A stretch of DNA of 18,186 nt from an uncultured Oscillospiraceae bacterium (lineage in GTDB: Bacteria > Bacillota > Clostridia > Oscillospirales > Oscillospiraceae), in the NCBI GenBank assembly GCA_934572325.1, contig CAKTKT010000037.1, positions 1-18,186 of the forward strand. Reading direction: 5' to 3'. This document shows, in pieces, positions 15,334 through 18,186 of this stretch. Under the pieces are notes generated by a model, which worked only from the letters and a program-made list of their open reading frames with translations, was not told the origin of the DNA and made no database searches. How positions within the stretch are numbered: the stretch's first letter is position 1; every line of letters begins with the position of its first letter. Made by a program: the position numbers and the translations under genes.

Positions 15334-16972
15334 TCCTCGTGCGCTCTCCTGCCGCTACACCCGCCGCGACGCCGCTGCTGCAGCGCTCCTCGCGCTCGTT
15401 GTGCTTGTTGCCGCGCTGTGCTCGCTCTACCCGAGCTGCGGATGGGGCGACGATTTCGCCGCGTACATCAACGAGGGCATCGCCATTGCAAACGGCACGT
15501 TTCACGAGCTTGCAAGGCTCAACTATATAATGCACCCCTCCATTCTGCCGGAGGGCACGGACGGCGAGCTTGTGTACGTCTGGGGCTATCCGCTCATGCT
15601 CGCGCTCGTGTACGCCGTTTTCGGCTACGACACCGTTGGTTTCAGCAGCATCATATACTATAAGCTGCCGTCCGTGCTGTGCTTCGCGGCGTTCGCGGCG
15701 GTGCTGTATCTCTTCCTGCGGCGGCGCTTTAGCGCATGGTCGTCCGCGCTGTTCACCGCCGCGTACTGCGGCGCGCCTGTTTTTTACGAGCTTATAAATT
15801 CCGTTTACAGCGACGTTGTGTATATGTTCCTGTGCACGCTGGCGCTGCTTGCCACGGAGATTTATTTCTCACGCGGCATAAAAAAGCGGCTCATCCCCGG
15901 CGTCCTTTTGGGCGCGCTGCTGTGGTACGCCTACGAGGTCAGGCTCAACGGGCTGGCGCTGCTCGGCGTTTTTTTGCTGTGCCAGAGCGTCACGCTTATC
16001 AAGGACAGGAGCTTTCGCAGGGAGGATGCTCTTATCCATCTCGCGCCGTATCTCTGCTTTCTTGCGCTCAAGCTCGTGTCGGAGCGGCTGCTCCTGCTCC
16101 CGCCGACGCTGAACTCCGGCGACGTGAGCGGCATAAATTTCAGCACGACCGCCTCAAACGCGCTTTATTATATCATCAACCTCGCCGACACCGTCCGCGC
16201 CTCGGTCAACAGCGCGATATTCGCGTTCGTTCCCCGCTCCGTCCTCGGCAGACTTCCGCAAGGCGTATACGACGCCGTGTTCAACGTTTCCAGCGCCGTT
16301 TCGTGGCTCGTTCTGGCGCTGACCGCAGTGGGGATGATAACAGACGGCATAAAGCGCAACGCCCAGCTCACCGTATACGTCGTCGGCAGCGCGATAGGCA
16401 CGTGCCTTCTGCCGTATACGCAGGGGCTGCGCTATCTCTTCGGCGTCATGCCGGTGCTGCTCATGTTTGCGCTCTGCGGCTGCCGCGCCTTGTATGCCTT
16501 TATGCGCAAGCGCATACGCCGCGGGGCGCGCGGTGAAAACGCCCCGCGCCGCCGCGCGTCCGTCCTGCGCGGCGTGCTGACCGCCGTGCTGTGCGCCGCG
16601 TTCTTCGCGCAGACGGCGGCGCTGGACGCGCAGAACATCCGCACGCTCCGCGCCTCCAGCGGGGATATACACGCCAATATGTCCGGCGCGTACTCGCCCG
16701 ACGCGATCGCCGTGTACAAATACATACAGCGCAACGCCGCAGAGGACGACGTCATCGCCTTCCACAAGCCGCGCGCAATGTACCTCAACACAGGGCGCGT
16801 GAGCTTTTCGTACCTATACAATGACCGAAGCCCGCTCGAGGCGGACTGGTGCGTGCTGACGGAGCTGTTTGTGGACTACTACACGAACACCGAGACGCCG
16901 GAGTGGTTTCCCGCGTTTGAAGCCGTAATGACCAGCGGCGATCTGACCGTGATGAAGAATACGGAGAAATAA
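15323..16972 (+). CDS. GT-C fold membrane glycosyltransferase (family 39/ArnT-like)
   Basis: A 549-residue polytopic membrane protein resembling lipid-linked-sugar-dependent glycosyltransferases. After a first helix (about 18-36), the first external loop carries the acidic pair in WGDDFAAYINEGIAIANG (D43/D44), the position of the catalytic Asp motif in GT-C enzymes. About ten more helices follow, for example around 'VWGYPLMLALVYAVFGYD'. A soluble external C-terminal part (about 425-549) includes SPDAIAVYKYIQRNAAEDDVIAF, as in many family-39-like proteins. The ATG has an AAAGGAGGTG ribosome binding site 7 bases upstream, lying inside the preceding gene, so the pair is translationally coupled. 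The likely role is adding a sugar from a polyprenyl donor to a cell-envelope glycan; acceptor and sugar are unknown. Confidence 0.7.
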   Translation: MVLDPRALSCRYTRRDAAAAALLALVVLVAALCSLYPSCGWGDDFAAYINEGIAIANGTFHELARLNYIMHPSILPEGTDGELVYVWGYPLMLALVYAVFGYDTVGFSSIIYYKLPSVLCFAAFAAVLYLFLRRRFSAWSSALFTAAYCGAPVFYELINSVYSDVVYMFLCTLALLATEIYFSRGIKKRLIPGVLLGALLWYAYEVRLNGLALLGVFLLCQSVTLIKDRSFRREDALIHLAPYLCFLALKLVSERLLLLPPTLNSGDVSGINFSTTASNALYYIINLADTVRASVNSAIFAFVPRSVLGRLPQGVYDAVFNVSSAVSWLVLALTAVGMITDGIKRNAQLTVYVVGSAIGTCLLPYTQGLRYLFGVMPVLLMFALCGCRALYAFMRKRIRRGARGENAPRRRASVLRGVLTAVLCAAFFAQTAALDAQNIRTLRASSGDIHANMSGAYSPDAIAVYKYIQRNAAEDDVIAFHKPRAMYLNTGRVSFSYLYNDRSPLEADWCVLTELFVDYYTNTETPEWFPAFEAVMTSGDLTVMKNTEK

Positions 16973-16974
16973 GG

Positions 16975-17028
16975 AACGGGGCTGTCTCTCATGATTTCGG
17001 ATGATCATTTTGAGGCAGCCCCGTTTTT
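16975..17028 (+). terminator. Terminator after the glycosyltransferase gene
   Basis: Starting 2 bases after the stop, 16975-16984 pairs perfectly with 17016-17025, and the stem extends inward through a G-U pair. TTTTT follows at 17024-17028. The long loop (about 30 bases) contains a smaller ATGAT/ATCAT stem. A good Rho-independent terminator. Confidence 0.75.
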
Positions 17029-17340
17029 ATGCTCACAGGTGCTGATTGCGCGGGATGCGGTCATCTCGTTTTCGTCCGTGAGGACGCATTTGTTGGAGAA
17101 TTCCACGTCGTTGCCGGTGCGGCAGTCGCCGCGGAAGATGTTGTCCATGGCGCTTGCCACGTCGTAGACCACGAAGTACATGGACGTATGGACGATGCGC
17201 AGCGCCTCATCGCGCGACCCATCGTGAGCTTATCGACCATGTGCGGCACGGATGAGCGCGCACACGCGGTTGTGCTGCGCCACTGCCCTGCGGATGGCGG
17301 CGTCGGACACGTCCGTGCCGTGCTCCGGTGCGGGTCTGCG
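17005..17340 (-). pseudogene. Decayed remnant of an unidentified gene
   Basis: On the minus strand the frame ending in TGA at plus 17005-17007 is open for 74 codons and reads like real protein: SRDEALRIVHTSMYFVVYD, then VASAMDNIFRGDCRTGNDVE and FSNKCVLTDENEMTASRAI, with codons strongly ending in G or C. An in-frame TAA at 17230-17232 breaks it. Upstream the same frame resumes with 'GTDVSDAAIRRAVAQHNRV'. Between the two parts, a one-base shift restores AHMVDKLT, which suggests compensating indels. No start codon with a ribosome binding site is seen, and the 3' end runs into the terminator of the neighbouring operon. I do not recognise the family. A short intact gene starting at the internal ATG (17181) is possible but less likely. 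Confidence 0.35.
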
Positions 17341-17366
17341 CGTATGCGCCTTCCGCGCAGAAGCAG

Positions 17367-17406
17367 AAAAAGGGGGCGCGCTGCAATTATGCTTTGCAGC
17401 GCGCCC
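17367..17406 (-). terminator. Terminator of the rubrerythrin-rubredoxin operon
   Basis: On the minus strand a perfect 13-bp GC-rich stem (plus 17394-17406 with 17374-17386) with a 7-base loop is followed by CC and TTTTT (17371-17367). It lies 23 bases beyond the rubredoxin stop. A classical intrinsic terminator. Confidence 0.85.
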
Positions 17407-17429
17407 TATTATTTTACAATGCTTATCAA

Positions 17430-17567
17430 TTACTCCTCAACGGGGCTGAACTCGTCCTTGCCGACGCCGCACAGCTCGCAGGTGAAGTCTGCGGGGAGAT
17501 CCTCCCACTTTGTGCCCTGCTCGTCCTCGTCATAGATCCAGCCGCACACATTGCATACGTATTTCAT
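17430..17567 (-). CDS. Short rubredoxin
   Basis: A 45-residue electron carrier with one iron atom held by four cysteines, acting in the cytoplasm as electron donor to oxygen- and peroxide-reducing enzymes such as rubrerythrin. The cysteines are in CNVCG (5, 8) and CELCG (30, 33), with the conserved WEDLPADF before the second pair and GKDEF after it. Usual rubredoxins have about 52-54 residues; here the loop between the two cysteine pairs is about seven residues shorter, as in the known 45-residue Desulfovibrio desulfuricans type. AGGAGG lies 7 bases before the ATG. It follows the rubrerythrin gene after 15 bases and shares its terminator, so it is probably its redox partner. Confidence 0.92.
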   Translation of the reverse strand: MKYVCNVCGWIYDEDEQGTKWEDLPADFTCELCGVGKDEFSPVEE

Positions 17568-17582
17568 TACTTTTCCTCCTGA

Positions 17583-18146
17583 TTAAAAATATCTCTTCAG
17601 CAGTCCGGCAAACGCCTTGCCGTGGCGCGCCTCGTCGCGCGCCATCTCGTGAATGGTGTCGTGCAGCGCGTCGAGATTGTACTTCTTGCAGAGCTTTGCA
17701 AGGTCGGTCTTGCCGAGGGTCGCGCCGTTTTCCGCCTCGACGCGCATCTCAAGGTTCTTCTTCGTGCAGTCGGTGACGACCTCGCCCAGAAGCTCGGCAA
17801 ACTTGGCGGCGTGCTCCGCCTCCTCAAGCCCTGCCTTCTCCCAGTACATTCCGATTTCGGGGTAGCCCTCGCGGTGGGCGACGCGCGCCATCGCAAGATA
17901 CATGCCGACCTCGGTGCACTCGCCGGTGAAGTTGGCGCGCAGACCCTCGATGATCTCATTGCGCACTTCCTCCGGCACATCCGCGCCGAACTGCTTACCG
18001 ACGCCGACAACGTGCTCCGCTGCCCAGCTCATATCGTCCTTCTGCTCGACGAACTTCGAGCCGGGGACATGGCACTGGGGGCAGAACTCAGGGGGCGTAT
18101 CACCCTCGTGAACATAACCGCAAACCGGGCAAACCCACTTTTTCAT
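17583..18146 (-). CDS. Reverse rubrerythrin (N-terminal rubredoxin domain, ferritin-like diiron domain)
   Basis: A non-haem diiron peroxidase that reduces hydrogen peroxide to water in anaerobes, drawing electrons through rubredoxin centres. The 187 residues start with a rubredoxin-like domain: CPVC at 6-9 and CPQC at 22-25. The four-helix ferritin-like domain follows from about residue 40, with diiron ligands in GECTEVGMY (E76, E79), LEEAEH (E109, H112), AENGAT and RDEARH (E172, H175). Classical rubrerythrin has the rubredoxin domain at the C-terminus; this order is the 'reverse' type described in clostridia. The start has a GAGGAGG ribosome binding site 7 bases upstream. The promoter must lie at or beyond the window edge, since only 40 bases remain. 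Peroxide regulation (PerR) is plausible but no box is visible. Confidence 0.93.
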   Translation of the reverse strand: MKKWVCPVCGYVHEGDTPPEFCPQCHVPGSKFVEQKDDMSWAAEHVVGVGKQFGADVPEEVRNEIIEGLRANFTGECTEVGMYLAMARVAHREGYPEIGMYWEKAGLEEAEHAAKFAELLGEVVTDCTKKNLEMRVEAENGATLGKTDLAKLCKKYNLDALHDTIHEMARDEARHGKAFAGLLKRYF

Positions 18147-18186
18147 AATAATTTCCTCCTCATTAGTGTTTTGTACTGTTTTATAT

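Noticed and set aside
17029..17535. A 168-codon plus-strand frame across the 17-kb gap and rubredoxin
   Set aside because: It runs antisense through the rubredoxin gene and a terminator, and its low-complexity sequence matches nothing I know.

Overview
The window looks like chromosomal DNA of an endospore-forming, anaerobic, fairly GC-rich Clostridia member. An Oscillospirales-type gut organism is my best guess, but no marker here fixes the family. Supporting signs are spoVAD/spoVAE (forespore dipicolinate channel), acetate kinase, a reverse-type rubrerythrin with a rubredoxin (anaerobic peroxide defence), strong AGGAGG ribosome binding sites and TTGNNA/TANAAT promoters. I see no rRNA, tRNA, CRISPR array, transposase or prophage gene.

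Layout. (1) 1-480: rplT (L20), the tail of a translation operon, ending in hairpins shared with the convergent gene. (2) 489-5489, minus strand: a complete branched-chain amino-acid ABC importer, livK-livH-livM-livG-livF, transcribed from a promoter at 5461-5489. A strong hairpin sits between the binding-protein gene and the membrane/ATPase genes. (3) 5531-8109: tmcAL (tRNA-Met cytidine acetate ligase, minus) and ackA (acetate kinase, plus) diverge from a 114-bp intergenic region. Both proteins act on acetate. (4) 8112-9500, minus: spoVAD-spoVAE without spoVAC next to it, followed by a roughly 200-bp imperfect palindrome (9551-9751). (5) 9763-14116, minus: a spermidine/putrescine importer potA-potB-potCD. 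The permease PotC and the binding protein PotD are one polypeptide, and the operon has a roughly 380-nt untranslated leader ending in a strong intrinsic terminator placed directly before the potA ribosome binding site. (6) 14176-17028, plus: a divergent two-gene unit for an acyltransferase-3 membrane protein and a GT-C (family 39-like) glycosyltransferase, probably acting on cell-surface glycans. (7) 17005-17406: an unidentified decayed gene remnant and the terminator of the next operon. (8) 17430-18146, minus: reverse rubrerythrin and a 45-residue rubredoxin.

The strongest candidate for something undescribed is the potA leader. It has a well-matched sigma-A promoter, several stable hairpins, a 5' end that can pair with a segment near its 3' end, and a terminator acting as an expression platform. 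I recognise no known riboswitch, T-box or housekeeping-RNA signature in it. A transcription-attenuating leader for polyamine uptake is an inference and has not been tested. Other points worth a second look are the PotC-PotD fusion, the long palindrome upstream of spoVAD, the missing spoVAC, the hairpin between livK and livH, and the gene remnant at 17005-17340.
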